Shown here one piece after another: positions 41,558 to 53,758 of a stretch of 64,000 nucleotides of DNA. A program made the translations under genes and the position numbers. Within the stretch, counting starts at the first letter, position 1. Every line of letters starts with the position of its first letter. The notes under the pieces are model-generated. The model saw only the letters and a program-made list of their open reading frames with translations, was not told where the DNA came from and did not search any database. Location of the stretch: assembly GCF_052857255.1 (NCBI RefSeq), contig NC_135504.1, positions 134,652,929 through 134,716,928 of the forward strand, written 5' to 3'. Origin of the DNA: Amblyomma americanum (lineage: Eukaryota; Arthropoda; Arachnida; Ixodida; Ixodidae).

Positions 41558-43480
41558 GGCGCGTCTCAGAGTGTGTCGATTCGTTGACTTGTCCAATGGC
41601 AAACAAGCAGTCTGTGTGTAAGATGGAACCTCCATTATGCTGTCTTTCAACTGAGGGCCTACGGTCGGTGGTTGCTGATAAGGAATTATTTTTTCCAATT
41701 TTGGATGAGAGCGTGTTCTCAGAGAAAGGCTTTGAAGCCGTTAAGAAGAATTTCGTATCTTTTTCGGTTACGCCGTCAAAATTAAAAAGGACAAGGCGAG
41801 GCTCCGAGCCCAGAATTTGAATCTAGAATGCCTTTTTACTATGATAGATAGAGCAAAGCGGCTCGATCTTGGTGTATTTTTACACTATCAAGTCTCACAA
41901 ACCGTGCATGCCCTTTGGAACAATAGTTGGTTTCAGAGAAGGGGACGTGGCAGCATGAAACTTAATTACACTTGCGGAAACATCTAAACAAAATGCACCT
42001 CGAACACCCGTTCAGTCAAGAATTAAGAGACAGCAGAGCAGTTTTTTTTTCAAGAAAATAGCCAAGCCTGGTATTACGCCTTCAGCACTATGTGGTTGAT
42101 TTTTGCTAGTCGCTTCAGCAGGACGCTTTGCTTGAATGTGCCGGAGAGTGCATTATTGAAGGCAATGATGGATGCATTTTTAGAAGCCAGTGTGGCATAG
42201 CAATTGAGTTCTCCCTGGAATTACTGGCATTTTGCCTGAAATCTACCTTTGTGCCTTGGCGTGGTGGTACGTTGGTACAGAAAGCCGGAGTCTGTATAGG
42301 CTCAAGCGTGGCGACCTGCTTGAGCTATATTTTTCTAGCCAAGGCTGACTGCCACATACATGAAGCATTCGGAGAGATAACTGCGCCCATGTTCCGTTTT
42401 GTCGACAATTACCTTGTCGTTGTCGACGGAAGTGTGCCGGTAGATATATATGATGATGTACTGAAAGTCTTGCAGCTCCCGCGAGGCAATCACCTGCGAT
42501 TTCTGGACATTTCTGAAACTACCTTTCTCCTCGCTCAAAACTTGTAAAAAATGGCATTGCGATTACATGCTTAGGGTCGGCGATTTCTAAGTGATGCTAC
42601 CACAGCGTTGAAAGTAGCTTTCAAAACTGGGTGGCGAGATTGAAAAACGCCGGGTTTCCGCTTTCTGTGTCGATGTCGATGCGCGAGAGTTTCCTGAAAC
42701 GCGCAAGAAAAGGACAGGCAGATGCCCCTGAACAAGAACCAAAATATAAAGGGAAGGACGCCGTGGTGTCCTACGTCCTTGGATTGACGGATTGTGTGAA
42801 TAAAATAGCGAGTGCAATAGCGATTGCAAGCCGGAAACTTGCACAAAGCGGGAGTGCAATCGGGAACACAATAACGAGTGCAAGTAGTGTTTTCCATTTC
42901 AAGGTAGCTTGGCCAGATCTGCGCATGGGCCCATAGAACGGCTGAGTCACAAGCCAATACAGGCTATAGAGTTCGGAACCAGTTTCGATATGTAGCATGT
43001 GCCATAGGCGTAGTACACGGCATTCCGCGGACGTGCGGAAGAACATATATAAGCCAAACAGGCAGGTGCCTTAATAAACGATTACGGGAGCGTTTCCGTT
43101 CCCTCTCAATTCGCCATTTCAGAAACTTAGCCGAGCATTCCAATTCAAGCCAAGGATGTTCGCCCCTCCTTCCGACGGTGGTGCTGTTCAGACACCGAGA
43201 TAAAGTGACCCGACAGCTTGCAGAAGCGTATCACATAAGAAAGAGAGGAGACTCGTGCGTTAGCAGTACCACATTGGCTCTGCATGATAAAGAATTCAGT
43301 TTATTGACAGGCTTGTTGATTGACCATTTCCACGTGATGTGTAACATATTGACTTGCAGAACAGCGATATTTAAGAGATTTTTTTCCAAATACAATTCAG
43401 TAAATAGTAGCGCCTTGCTGTGTGTCTTTTCTTGTCCGTCGTATCTTCACGCTGCCTCGAAGCAATGATTCTTATTCATG
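41558..43480 (+). pseudogene. Penelope-like element PLE3, degraded
   Basis: Plus-strand PLE distinct from PLE1. A PLE N-terminal segment (MEPPLCCLSTEGLRSV...FEAVKKNF) lies at 41623-41817, then a deletion-scarred stretch. The RT piece at 42128-42547 contains GTLVQKAGVCIGSSVATCLS and FRFVDNYLVVVDGS, with the catalytic pair changed from Asp-Asp to Asp-Asn, and LRFLDI. The GIY-YIG region survives near 42980-43070 as GVVHGIPRTCG...ISQTGRCLNKRLRERF. The tail at 43178-43330 has KVTRQLAEAYHIRKRG and STTLALHDKEF, matching the PLE C-terminus. Confidence 0.75.
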
Positions 43481-44276
43481 TTTTTCATAACAAGATCTGT
43501 AAACGCAGCGCCAGGAAATCCCGAGAGCCGGCACTTAGTCTCGCAATAGCAGACTTCATCAATGCAACCCTTCTGTTTTTCACAAGGTGAAAACGGAAGG
43601 TTCTAAAGTACAGTATTTAACATTCTCTCTAAAAAGGGTCTATAAACGCAAATTTATTTTCTAAAATTAGCTATATTTGGCAGCATGAAAAGAAAGCCCT
43701 CTCTAGCCATGAGCAAATTCTGTGATCGTTAGCTTTTGTCCTTATTTAAGAAAATGTACAGTGAGAATTTGCATTCTATTGGTGGATATAGTGCCCTTTA
43801 AAAACTCGCATGGGCGGTGACACCAGCTTTCCTTCTAGGTAATATTTAGAAACACTATCAGGGGGGGAGGGCACCATACCATGTCACCCAACCGGTTGCA
43901 TAGCAACAACCTACACTTACAAGCAGCCCCCGAATGTCGCATATACTATTATGCCTTTGTTTCTCTATATATACAACAGTGTGTGAACAGCCCAATTTGA
44001 CTACTGAGTGGTACCATTGGATAACAAATAGTGAACCACATAAATGGCATAGAATATTCAAAGTGGTATCAAATGATTCAGCTTGTCATGCAGCATAAAA
44101 TATTAGTTGAATCAAAGCTTAGCTTTATAAGGATGCGTATTGATACTAAAACCATAACTTCTTGGATCTACAGACATTCATTCAGACCAAACAACTTGAC
44201 GTAGAACGTTCTAAGTGGTGTCAACCAATTTTTCTTCTTGTTGTGCTGTGTACGCTGGACATAAAAAAGATTTATA
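43481..44276. other. Unassigned AT-rich sequence
   Basis: No open frame or repeat recognised. An isolated G-run lies at 43860-43867. Confidence 0.3.
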
Positions 44277-45690
44277 ATGTACATATCCGGACATAACAAG
44301 ATTTGTACGAGATATAGCGAAGTTGGATGCACACCGTGTGATTTAATACAATATCCGTTTGATAGACGGCGCTATGCTCGGTTGCCTACGCAAGGTTTGG
44401 AGGCCAAGCTAGAGGGGAGCGGACTAGGTTTCAACCTATCTTTTTTCAAGCAAGGGGAATTGATTAAACAGACATTACCGGGACTAATATATGCGGACGA
44501 TATAGTGATAATGGCTGACAACAAGGAAGACCTGCAGAAGTTGTTAGACATATGCAGTACAGAGGGAGATAGATTAGGCTTCAAGTATAGTAAGGAAAAA
44601 TCTGCAGTCATGACATTTAATGAAGAGGGCGGCGAGCATAGAATACAGGAGTTCGTGCTAAAGGTAGTGAATGAGTACAAGTATCTTGGGGTGTGGATAA
44701 ATAACAGTGTTGAGTATCTGACAGAGCATGAAAAATATGTAATGAATAAAGCTAGTAGGAATGCAGCTGTCATGAAAAATAGGGCACTGTGGAATTACAA
44801 TAGGTATGAGGTGGTAAGAGGGATCTGGAAAGGGGTGATGGTCCCTAGCCTGACCTTCGGGAATGCGGTCCTGTGTATGAGGCCAGATGTTCAAGCAAGG
44901 CTGGAAATTAGGCAACGGGGAGTAGGGAGGTTAGCTTTGGGAGCACATGGCAATACACCAAATCAGGGGGTACAGGGTGATATGGGATGGGCATCTTTCG
45001 AGAGCAGAGAGGCTAGCAGTAAGATAGCATTTGAGGAACGATTGAGAAGGATGGAGGAAATGCGGTGGGCTAGGAAAGTTTTCAGATACCTGTATAAAAA
45101 GAATGTTGACACGAAATGGAGAAAGCGAACTAGAAAATTGACAAGCAAATATCTGGACAGCAGTAAGGGGGCAAATCAGCAATTATCGGTTAAGAAAAAG
45201 GTTAAAGGAACAGAGAGAGCTTTGTGGAAAACAGGGATGCTGACGAAATCGGCACTAGAAGCATACCGGACCTTTAAACAGGAAATTGTCAAAGAAAATA
45301 TCTATGATAATTGTAGGGGAAGTTCTTTGTTGTTTGAGGCCAGGACTGGAGTTTTGCGGACTAAGAAGTATAGAGTCAGGTACCAGGAGATAGACACTTT
45401 GTGCATTGCGTGCGGAGAGGAGGAGGAAACGGCTGAACACTTGATACTTTTCTGTAAAGGGCTTCACCCTACAGTGGAAGGCAGCGGGGCTGACTTACCC
45501 AAGGCTTTGGGGTTTAGGGATAGTGAAGGGAAAGTGGATTTTAAGAGGTTAGAAGTAACCAAGCGAAGGTTATCTGATTGGTGGCTAAAAGCAAGACAGG
45601 AGTAAAATTTCACAAGACATGGCTAGGTGGCTTGAGCCACCGCCCGATGTAAAGGGTTCAGCCGTATCCATCCATCCATCCATCCATCGG
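44277..45690 (+). mobile_element. 5'-truncated LINE with CCHC C-terminus and CATC tail
   Basis: The 442-codon frame (44277-45605) has no internal stop. It begins inside an RT, with LPGLIYADDIVIMADN (catalytic pair near 44494-44502), then KYLGVWIN of the thumb, a long basic tail and a terminal zinc-finger-like CIACGEEEETAEHLILFC. The 3' UTR is about 60 bp and ends in (CATC)n at 45667-45689. Upstream RT and endonuclease are missing. I cannot place the clade firmly; the C-terminal CCHC recalls I/R1-type LINEs. Its open frame argues for a recent insertion. Confidence 0.75.
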
Positions 45691-45696
45691 CGGAGG

Positions 45697-45891
45697 TAAC
45701 GCTCGATCATAATATGCCGCAGCGTCTGCTGATTTTTTCACTGAGCATCGAGCAACCATCGGCCTTCAGTCCAAGGCCATCACATTTTCGATTCGACGGC
45801 AGAAACCCTACATTCGAAAACAAAACCTGAGCATCACGTCGCCTTGACTGTCCTCGAAGATGTGATCATTCCACCTCGGCCAAGCGTGATC
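45697..45891 (+). pseudogene. Degraded gypsy H, continuation of protease
   Basis: Aligns with the G segment after its protease: DFFTEHRATIGLQSKAITFS corresponds to the DFLNEHQAIIDLRSK region, and PPRPSVI to VPPRSSVIV. The last ten bases AAGCGTGATC (45882-45891) are duplicated at 57820-57829, flanking the PLE dimer. Confidence 0.65.
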
Positions 45892-45927
45892 ATATAACAA
45901 TAACTGATGGGCACGTTGGTCTGACAT

Positions 45928-47277
45928 GATTTCCAGTGAAACAGCGCAACGGCACAAGGCCAGAGGACAAGAAAGAACGATACACAGCGCTGACTAACAA
46001 CACATTGTTTTATTCAGTGAGCCATGCTTATAAAGGCGCTAGGGACACTGAAAAAACAGAAAAACAGAAAAAACACACGCAGAACCGTGACAGATATCCC
46101 TCCAACCAGGCACGTATATGATAGCACAAGGCTAACACGTGTGCAAATATTCATGTTCTTTCTGCAAGATAGCGACAGAAGGGGTGCTTACGCACCTCTG
46201 ACCCATCTTCAAGATCTCAGACGCTTCGATAAGTTCTCTAGTCAGCTGATCTTTGTGTCTGTCAACAATCCTGCTTTTGTCATACAGAGGCTGGCACGAA
46301 CAATCACGACAGTGAACACCAATTTGGCGGGCAGCGTTTTTGACTTCATTTTTGTGCTCCCTCAGCCTATCGTTCAAACAACGACCAGTTTGTCCAACAT
46401 ATGCACCACCACAACTCAAAGGGATCGAATAAACCAGATTCTCTGCGCACTTCACAAATTTTACCTCATGCTCACAAATTTTGCCTCATGCTTTTTTGTG
46501 CAGATGGGTTCACCTTCATTTGACTTTTTGGGGCAATTTACACGCGCGCACAGACTTCTCAATTTCACAGGAGCTGAAAAGACAACATCTACTCCGGCTC
46601 TGTTACCAATTCTTTTCAAATTATGCGATACAACATGAATGTAGGGTATCACAGACACATTTTTTCTTCTGGTACTATGGTCGACAGCGGCAGAAACGTT
46701 TAACTTTTTCAACATCCCCTCCGCTACAGCTGCTAAGACGTTGAGGGGGTATCCTGCAGTAACGAGCCTCTGAACCTGATAATAAAAACTATTGGCAGTC
46801 CTGTGGGTGCAAGATTCTTTCATGGCGTTACTGAAGCAAGACGCTATAATGCCCCTTTTTACGAGCTTCGAATGAGAGGAACTGTACGGAAGCAACGGCT
46901 TTTTGCTCCTCGGTTCAAAAGACCAGCATATATGTGCAACAGTGAAGTACAGGGTCAAGTCAAGAAATTTTATGCAGTCATCAACAGGTACTTCGTGTGT
47001 TACTTCAAGAGGCGCGAGGACTTCAGAAAAAACTGAAAGAATGGCATTAACTTCTTCATCAAAATTCACCGCATCGGATTTTATCAGAATCAGGTAGTCA
47101 TCTACAAAACGGAAAACTTTTTCAGCATTTGAGCTAATGAGACGATTTTCAAGGGTCCTGTCTAGCATGGCTAAGTAAAAATCGCTGAGCAATGGAGCAA
47201 TGCACGCTCATATGCATATTCCTTTCTTTTGAATAAAAACACGCCCATCAAATTCAGCGTAAGTGGAATCAAGGTAA
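45928..47277 (-). pseudogene. PLE left arm: GIY-YIG endonuclease, RT C-terminal part, 3' UTR
   Basis: Minus strand. RT motifs FRFVDDYLILIKS and CIKFLDLTLYF at 46461-47192; the downstream domain at 46132-46455 has VYSIPLSCGGAYVGQTGRCL (GIY-YIG-type endonuclease) and HCRDCSCQP, ending in ILQKEHEYL. A short in-frame duplication near 46455-46500 disrupts the joint between the two. The 3' UTR holds the CAGCGCTGAC block. The rest of the gene is at 49355-49950. Confidence 0.85.
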
Positions 47278-49354
47278 GGAATTGACAGGCAATGACTTAG
47301 CTAATGCATTTAACAGCCACTTTACAGCTATAACTAGTAATTTCGTCGATTCAAATACTCTTAATACTCGAAACGAGAAATCTATGTTCTTAACGCCAAT
47401 ATCAGAGTCAGAGGTGATATCGGTTTTCATGGGCTTAAATAACAGTAAAAGTGCTGACGCAGACGACATTGTAATAAAACCAGTAAAGTATGCGATAGAA
47501 CACATAGCAGGGCTCTTAACTCAAATATATAACCTTTGTTTATCTCAAGGACTATTTCCGCAGCAAATGCAGCTTGCCAAAGTGAGTGTACTGCACAAGA
47601 AAGGAAGTAAGAATGAATTTACAAACTTTAGACCCGTGTCAATACTCCCAGTTTTTTTCTAAAGGATTTGAAAAAATGATTCTCTCTAGAGTAACAAATT
47701 TTAGTGAATAATGCAATATTCTTCACGACGCGCAATACGGCTTCAGAAAACACAGATCAACAGAAATGGCACTGCTGGAGCAAAAGGAATTTGTTCTAGA
47801 ATCTCTCGAAAACAAAGAAGTAGCCCTTGGGGTATACGTCGATTTCACAAAAGCTTTTGATTACTTAAATCACTCTATCCTACTGAAAAAAACTTGAAAT
47901 GTACGGCTTCCGTGGAACTGGGCTATCGCTTTTGACATCCTACCTAAATGATCGAAACCAGTACGTATATTTAAATGGCTACTCGTCCCTTGTATTGCCC
48001 ATTTCTGCAGGTGTGCCTCAGGGGAGTATTCTTGGCCCGTTTCTTTTTAATTTGTACTTAAATGACATCATAAGCATCGATCCCACGGTGAAATTTGTCA
48101 TTTACGCGGATGATGTGACACTGTTGTTCACTGCAGCTAGCGCAGATGAGGTCATCACTAGAGCGAACAAAACTCTTCAGAAATTAGACATATGGGCCCA
48201 ACAGAACCAATTAAAAATAAACGTTAGTAAAACGAAGGCTGTCCTATACCGTGCGAAAAACAAAATTATTAGCATAGACAGAGACATTAAGTTGAACAAC
48301 AGAAAGATAGAGATAGTAAACACTTTCAAAATACTTGGAGTATATTTCACCGAAAATATGACGTGGGACAATCACGTGAGCCACGTTATCTCAAAACTGT
48401 CTTGCATCGTGGGAGTAACGTACGCAAACAGATATACTCTACCTCCAAAGGTTAAACTTTTATTGTACAATGCACTATTCCACTCACACATAAACTATTG
48501 GCAACTAGTCTGGGGGAATACAACCAAAGGAAATTTGCAAAAAATTCTGACTTTGCAGAAAAAAATGTTAAGAAACATTGAAAACGTCCCCAGAAGTCAC
48601 CCTTCCCACCTTTTATTCTCGAAATATTGCATAATGAAAATAGACAGCCTATACTCGCACGGCTTGTGTTCGCGTTATAGGGCTGAAATAAAAAACAACA
48701 CTCATTGTCTATTACTGTTGGCATCTCTTTGTAAAAGGACACTAGCTTATGAATATAGAAGCACACAGCCTTGGTTAGTAAAAACGTGCAGGACAGATTA
48801 TGGACGACAAATGATAAACAGATTGCTACCACACTTGGTAAATATCTGTTACAGAAACGGCATCACTCCCGAGTTAACTTCAAAAAGAGAACTGAAATTA
48901 CTGTTCATAGAAAAAAATTCCTTCATATGATGGGGTATTTCTAGCATTTTGCATATGTACGCTGTACCTTTCCTTGAGCAACGCTTTTCTGTTCATGCGC
49001 ATTGTTTTCTCCGTCTCTTTCCTTTACTTATGTAACGTTCTTGTTTTTTCGGGCTTTTTCCGGCATGTACTTTCGCTTATCACTGGGGAATCATACAGTT
49101 CAATTAGAATTGTTTTGTTTATTTTCCTTGTACAAGCCGATCTGACTTTGTAAACAAAGCATTTCTGTATTTTGATTTGTGTTGTTATTATGCCGCTCTG
49201 CCAAAATTTTATTTTATTTTTTTTTCTTGTCCTCTCTTTTGTTTCTTGAATTTTTTAATCTGGGGAGCTGGGAACTAGTCAAGCTGAATTTTCAGCTTTT
49301 TTTCCCGCACTCCCTCACTTCATGAGTGAAATAAAGAATTTATTTATTTATTAT
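47278..49354 (+). mobile_element. LINE M (CR1/L2 type), inserted in PLE left arm
   Basis: A plus-strand LINE lacking its endonuclease. RT starts at 47282 (NDLANAFNSHFTAI, ADDIVIKPVKYA, FTNFRPVSILPVF), shifts frame near 47660 and again near 47890. The 343-codon frame at 47899-48930 then contains ISAGVPQGSILGPFLF, VIYADDVTLLF and KILGVYF. The 3' UTR of about 420 bp ends with AATAAAGAA and an (ATTT)n tail at 49335-49354, beyond which PLE sequence resumes. Confidence 0.85.
47899..48930 (+). CDS. LINE M reverse transcriptase, C-terminal two-thirds
   Basis: Open for 343 codons from MYGFRGTGLSLLTSYL to the stop at 48928-48930. It holds the RT palm (VPQGSILGPFLFNLYLND, YADDVTLLF catalytic pair), the primer-grip KILGVYFTENMTWDNHV and a C-terminal tail typical of L2/CR1-type enzymes with NCRSHPSHLLFS-like spacing. 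Frame breaks upstream separate it from the fingers, so as a gene it is broken even though this part is intact. Confidence 0.75.
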   Translation: MYGFRGTGLSLLTSYLNDRNQYVYLNGYSSLVLPISAGVPQGSILGPFLFNLYLNDIISIDPTVKFVIYADDVTLLFTAASADEVITRANKTLQKLDIWAQQNQLKINVSKTKAVLYRAKNKIISIDRDIKLNNRKIEIVNTFKILGVYFTENMTWDNHVSHVISKLSCIVGVTYANRYTLPPKVKLLLYNALFHSHINYWQLVWGNTTKGNLQKILTLQKKMLRNIENVPRSHPSHLLFSKYCIMKIDSLYSHGLCSRYRAEIKNNTHCLLLLASLCKRTLAYEYRSTQPWLVKTCRTDYGRQMINRLLPHLVNICYRNGITPELTSKRELKLLFIEKNSFI

Positions 49355-49950
49355 TATTTATTTGTAAGAGGGTCAAGAAGTTTTGTACGGAGATGCCGGA
49401 GGCATTCTGAAAAGCAACAGCTCCGTACCTGTCAATTACTTCATTCATGCGCTCTAGCAGTTCTTTATGTGGGATAGAGTTATACAAGTCTTTGACGTCA
49501 ATTGAGAAGGCACGCAACCGTTTGTCCTGGTTATTCTTAAAAAAGTCAATTACATCGTCCGATTTTTTCACCTGATAAGGGTCGTCAATAGTTAAGAGAG
49601 CTAAGCTCTTTTGTAAAAACTTCCCCAAACACTTTTGCCACGCGCCATTCTCCGAAATAATTACACGTAAAGGCATACCTAATTTATGAGTTTTTGCTGT
49701 AAAAAACATGCTCAGGCTCATTTTTTTGCACTTATCTATCGAGGAGCACAGGGCTTCTAAATTGAGCTTCTTGCACAATTTTTTTGCCTTCGTTTAGGCT
49801 TTTACAAGGCAGGCAGTACCGCGCTCATTAAAAACCGAGTGAACCGCATCCCCCGCTTTTTGATTAAAACAATCCTTGGGGAATACCGCAAAACCCCCTT
49901 CCTTATCCGCGGTTAACAAAACCAAAGAATGATTCCGAAGGTAACTGACA
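49355..49950 (-). pseudogene. PLE left arm: N-terminal RT part
   Basis: Minus strand, 49355-49778 and 49794-49982. It reads NHSLVLLTADKEGGFAVFPK, then CKKLNLEALCSSIDK, FFTAKTHKLGMPLRVIISEN (the thumb-like AKTHK motif of PLEs), SIDVKDLYNSIPH (first catalytic Asp of RT) and ASGISVQNFLTLL, up to the LINE M insertion. One stop near 49794-49796 breaks it. Confidence 0.85.
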
Positions 49951-49985
49951 AGGCCTCGACCAAAAAACCTCCCGATTACCAAGAC

Positions 49986-51073
49986 TGTCAGTCACCTTCG
50001 GAATCATTCTTTGGTTTTGTTAACCGCGGATAAAGAAGGGGGTTTTGCGGTATTCCCCAAGGATTGTTTTAATCAAAAAGCGGGGGATGCGGTTCACTCG
50101 GTTTTTAATGAGCGCGGTACTGCCTGCCTTGTAAAAGCCAAAACGAAGGCAAAAAAATTGTGCAAGAAGCTCAATTTAGAAGCCCTGTGCTCCTCGATAG
50201 ATAAGTGCAAAAAAATGAGCCTGAGCATGTTTTTTACAGCAAAAACTCATAAATTAGGTATGTCTTTACGTGTAATTATTTCGGAAAATGGCGCGTGGCA
50301 AAAGTGTTTCGGGAAGTTTTTACAAAAGAACTTAGCTCTCTTAATTATTGACGACCCTTATCAGGTGAAAAAATCGGACGATGTAATTGACTTTTTTTAA
50401 TAATAACCAGGACAAACGGTTGCGTGCCTTCTCAATTGACGTCAAAGACTTGTATTATTCTATCCCACATAAAGAACTGCTAGAGTGCATGAATGAAGTA
50501 ATTGACAGGTACGGAACTGTTGCTTTTCAGAATGCCTCCGGCATCTCCGTACAAAACTTCTTGACCCTCTTACAAACATACCTTGATTCCACTTACGCTG
50601 AATTTGATGGGCGTGTTTTTATTCAAAACAAAGGAATATGCATAGGAGCGTGCATTGCTCCATTGCTCAGCGATTTTTACTTATCCATGCTAGACAGGAC
50701 CCTTAAAAATCGTCTCATTAGCTCAAATGCTGAAAAAGTTTTCTGTTTTGTAGATGACTACCTGATTCTGATAAAATCCGATGCGGTGAATTTTGATCAA
50801 GAAGTTAATGCCATTCTTTCAGTTTTTTCTGAAGTCCTCGCGCCTCTTGAAGTGACACACGAAGTACCTGTTGATGACTGCATAAAATTTCTTGACTTGA
50901 CCCTGTACTTCACTGTTGCACATATATGCTGGTCTTTTGAACCGAGGAGCAAAAAGCCGTTGCTTCCTTACAGTTCCTCTCATTCGAAGCTCGTAAAAAG
51001 TGGCATTATAGCGTCTTGCTTCAGTAACGCCATGAAAAAATCTTGCACCCACAGGACTGCCAATAGTTTTTAT
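49986..51073 (+). pseudogene. PLE right arm: RT
   Basis: Plus-strand counterpart of the left arm. It starts inside the same N-terminal segment (VSHLRNHSLVLLTADKEGG), passes SIDVKDLYYSIPH, GICIGACIAPLLSDFYL and FCFVDDYLILIKS, and is cut by gypsy G after the codons for TANSFY. A one-base insertion in the T-run at 50393-50400 creates a stop. Only scattered differences from the left arm are visible, for example GMSLRV for GMPLRV. Confidence 0.88.
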
Positions 51074-51446
51074 TGCCGCGAATATTTCCAGTGTTTGTTC
51101 GTTTTTCAAATCTGCCGCGACACCACCTTATCGCTTTATTTGCGGCGCAAGACGCGACTAGATTTATCACGATTGATCGCAGCCAGGCAAAGCTAATTCT
51201 ACGTTGTTCCGGAATGTTCTAGTAACTTTGCGCCCTTTATCTCGAATGCTCGCTATCAGCTTTAAATTGAGCACGGCCGACAGCGGCGGGCATTCTGTTC
51301 GACGACCGCCGAGCACGCTTGTCGCTTCGCCGCCGCCGAGTGATTCAGTCCATTTTGGGTGCAAGTCAGCGCAATAAACAGTTCTTTTAGAAGACCCTTT
51401 CGTCCGTCTTCATCGCTGCTTCGACTGCCGTCACCACTACGTGACA
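51074..51446 (+). repeat. 5' LTR of element G
   Basis: 373 bp from TGCCGCGAATATT to TACGTGACA. It contains CAATAAACAG at 51374-51383, likely the polyadenylation signal, which places the transcript end about 60 bp before the LTR end. The solo LTR at 37981-38347 belongs to the same family. Confidence 0.9.
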
Positions 51447-51448
51447 TC

Positions 51449-51466
51449 TGGTGGAGGTGCTGGGTA
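51449..51466 (+). promoter_or_regulatory. Primer-binding site of element G
   Basis: TGGTGGAGGTGCTGGGTA, two bases after the LTR, identical to that of element E. Starts with TGG complementary to a tRNA CCA end. Confidence 0.75.
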
Positions 51467-51472
51467 ACTTCC

Positions 51473-52842
51473 ATGTTCCGGACGCCCCCTTCAAGTCGTG
51501 AACCCAGCCCTGAGCGCTTCACACCCGAGGACGAACCAGCAGCTCAGCGAGCCAGCCGACGTCTCCAGGGAGAGGAGCCTGAGTTCGGGAAACTGCCGGA
51601 CCGCACCAGACAGCGAAAAGACGCTGCTACCAGCACTGCAACCTCGCCAAAGATGTCGACACCGATCATACTGCAGCAGCCGCGGGTGCCGCCAACTTTC
51701 AATGGATCCCTAGGCGAAGACCCTGAAGAATGGTTGGACCAATTTGAGCGCGTGGCGTCATTCAACAAGTGGGATGAAGCGGCAAAGATTGGACACGTTT
51801 TTTTCTCATTGGATGGCTCCGCACGCACGTGGTACGAAAACTACGAGTCGTCCCTTACGACATGGGAGCTATTCAAGAGAGAACTATTGAAGGTATTCAC
51901 CAGTGTCGTGAGGAAAGAGCCGAACGACTCCTCGAGTCCAGGATCCAGCTTCCGAATGAGCCCGTCCGCAGTTACGTCGAGGAGATGAAGCGCCTATTTC
52001 GCCGCGCCGATCCCGGGATGACCGAGGAAAAGAAAGTTCAGTTTTTAATGCGTGGCGTAAAAGAACAACTCTTTGCAAGCCTCGTCCGCCAGCCGCCAAA
52101 AACAGCTGAGGAGTTTATGCAAGAAGCCTGCACGATTGAGAAGACCCTCGACGTTCGAGCTCGGCAGTACAATCGCCCTTCCTCTGCCTGTGCAATCCGT
52201 TCGGACACGCCGGCCACCACCAGCGACAGCTTGCGGGAAGTTATCCGCGAAATCGTCCGAGAGGAGCTACGCCGATTACTGCCATCTTCCCCACAGCCAC
52301 AAGCAGCGACTCTGATGGATGTGGTACGGGAAGAAGTGCAACAGGCACTTGGCACCCCGACGGCCACAGAACCCCAGGCCATGACCTACGCCGCTGCAGT
52401 AAGTACTGCTCAGCCCCAGCGACAACCCCCACGTCCTCCCCGAGATGAGCCAATCGTTCCACAACGCCGCCTCCCAGCCCCCGCCCGCCCAGCCTATGAC
52501 CGACGCTCAAGCCCCAGGAAATGCGACGCCTGGAGGACTTCCGACAACCGGCCGTTGTGCTTCCATTGCGGTGAGGCCGGCCATATTCTTCGTCACTGCC
52601 CGTACCGACGTATCGGTCTTCGAGGATTTGCCGTTAACGCCCCACGACCACGCTTCGGACAACGTCCGCACGAAATCGATGGGTACTGCGTCGAGAAGAG
52701 TACACGCCGAACCGCTTTTCGCGCTCACCATCGCCGTCAACCTCGCGCTTTGCGTCGCCACGCCGCAGCTACGCAGCCGTGGTACAAGGAAGGTCGCCCA
52801 GCCCCCGTAGGGGAAACTAAAGGCAGCAACCTCTGGAGGTGA
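51473..52842 (+). pseudogene. Element G gag
   Basis: Capsid/nucleocapsid gene with ATG at 51473, eight bases after the primer-binding site. The core reads WLDQFERVASFNKWDE, ARTWYENYESS, then after a one-base shift near 51895 continues RAERLLESRIQLPNEPVRSY, MKRLFRRADPGMTEEKK, MRGVKEQLFASLVRQPP. A proline-rich segment precedes the zinc knuckle CFHCGEAGHILRHC at about 52557-52598. It ends in GSNLWR at 52842. Apart from the frameshift it looks complete. Confidence 0.88.
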
Positions 52843-52954
52843 GGTTGCTCACGAGCTAAACGCCGAAGATCCTCCACCGACCACGCCCCATGAAGACGCT
52901 GCACCCGCGACGCCGCATGAAGAACCGACACTCGCTGCACCGACGCCGCACACA

Positions 52955-53758
52955 ATGAGAACCTCGACCACGACGCAAGCTACCTTGAAATCGACGCCGC
53001 CACCCAGAGGAGCTTCGACCACACGCCCAACCCGTGACTCGCATACGCGACGAAGCCGTGACCCGACGCCGAGAGCGACATGCAATGCAAGAGCCAGGAC
53101 CTCCGACCTAGAAGTGACTATCGACGGCCGGAAAGTTACCGCTCTAGTCGACACAGGAGCCGATTACTCGGTGATGAATGGAACATTCGCTGCGCAGCTC
53201 AGAAAAGTCACAACGGCTTGGGACGCCCCACAAATTCGCACCGCTGGGGGCCACCTCATTACGCCATCAGGACGATGCACAGCGCGAGTGACTGTCAAAG
53301 GACATACCTATCCTGCGACCTTTGTTGTGCTACCGCAATGCTCCCGCGAAGTGATCTTGGGTATGGATTTCCTTAATGAGCATCAGGCGATCATCGACCT
53401 GCGATCCAAGCTGATCACGCTTTCGACAGACGAAGCCATCGCTTCGATGAAAACTCGGGAAAATCACGTTGCCCTAAGTGTCCTGGAGGAAGAAGTGAGC
53501 GTCCCACCCCGTTCAAGCGTTATCGTGACCGTAGGCGCCACGAAAGCCATAAACACTGAAGCCATCATCGAGGGGAACATGCAGTTGCTACTAGACCGAG
53601 GAATCAGCATCGCACATTTCCGCAATGGCCAGGCCGAAGTACTGCTGACTAACTTCAGCGAAGAATACCGGCATATTAACAGAGGAACGACGATTGCTTT
53701 CTACGACGAAATATCTGACGTACGAGATTCCTTCGCCCTCTCCGACCCCTCCGCCTGA
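52955..53758 (+). CDS. Element G protease
   Basis: 268-codon frame. After a low-complexity Thr/Arg-rich start it has VTALVDTGADYSVMN, the retropepsin active site (Asp codon at 53150), GGHLITPSGRCTARV, and VILGMDFLNEHQAII, the conserved strand near the C-terminus. The remaining 130 residues form the linker to RT. It overlaps the next frame by 65 bp, and the RT continues in a different frame, so an indel near 53745 probably separates them in this copy. Confidence 0.85.
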   Translation: MRTSTTTQATLKSTPPPRGASTTRPTRDSHTRRSRDPTPRATCNARARTSDLEVTIDGRKVTALVDTGADYSVMNGTFAAQLRKVTTAWDAPQIRTAGGHLITPSGRCTARVTVKGHTYPATFVVLPQCSREVILGMDFLNEHQAIIDLRSKLITLSTDEAIASMKTRENHVALSVLEEEVSVPPRSSVIVTVGATKAINTEAIIEGNMQLLLDRGISIAHFRNGQAEVLLTNFSEEYRHINRGTTIAFYDEISDVRDSFALSDPSA

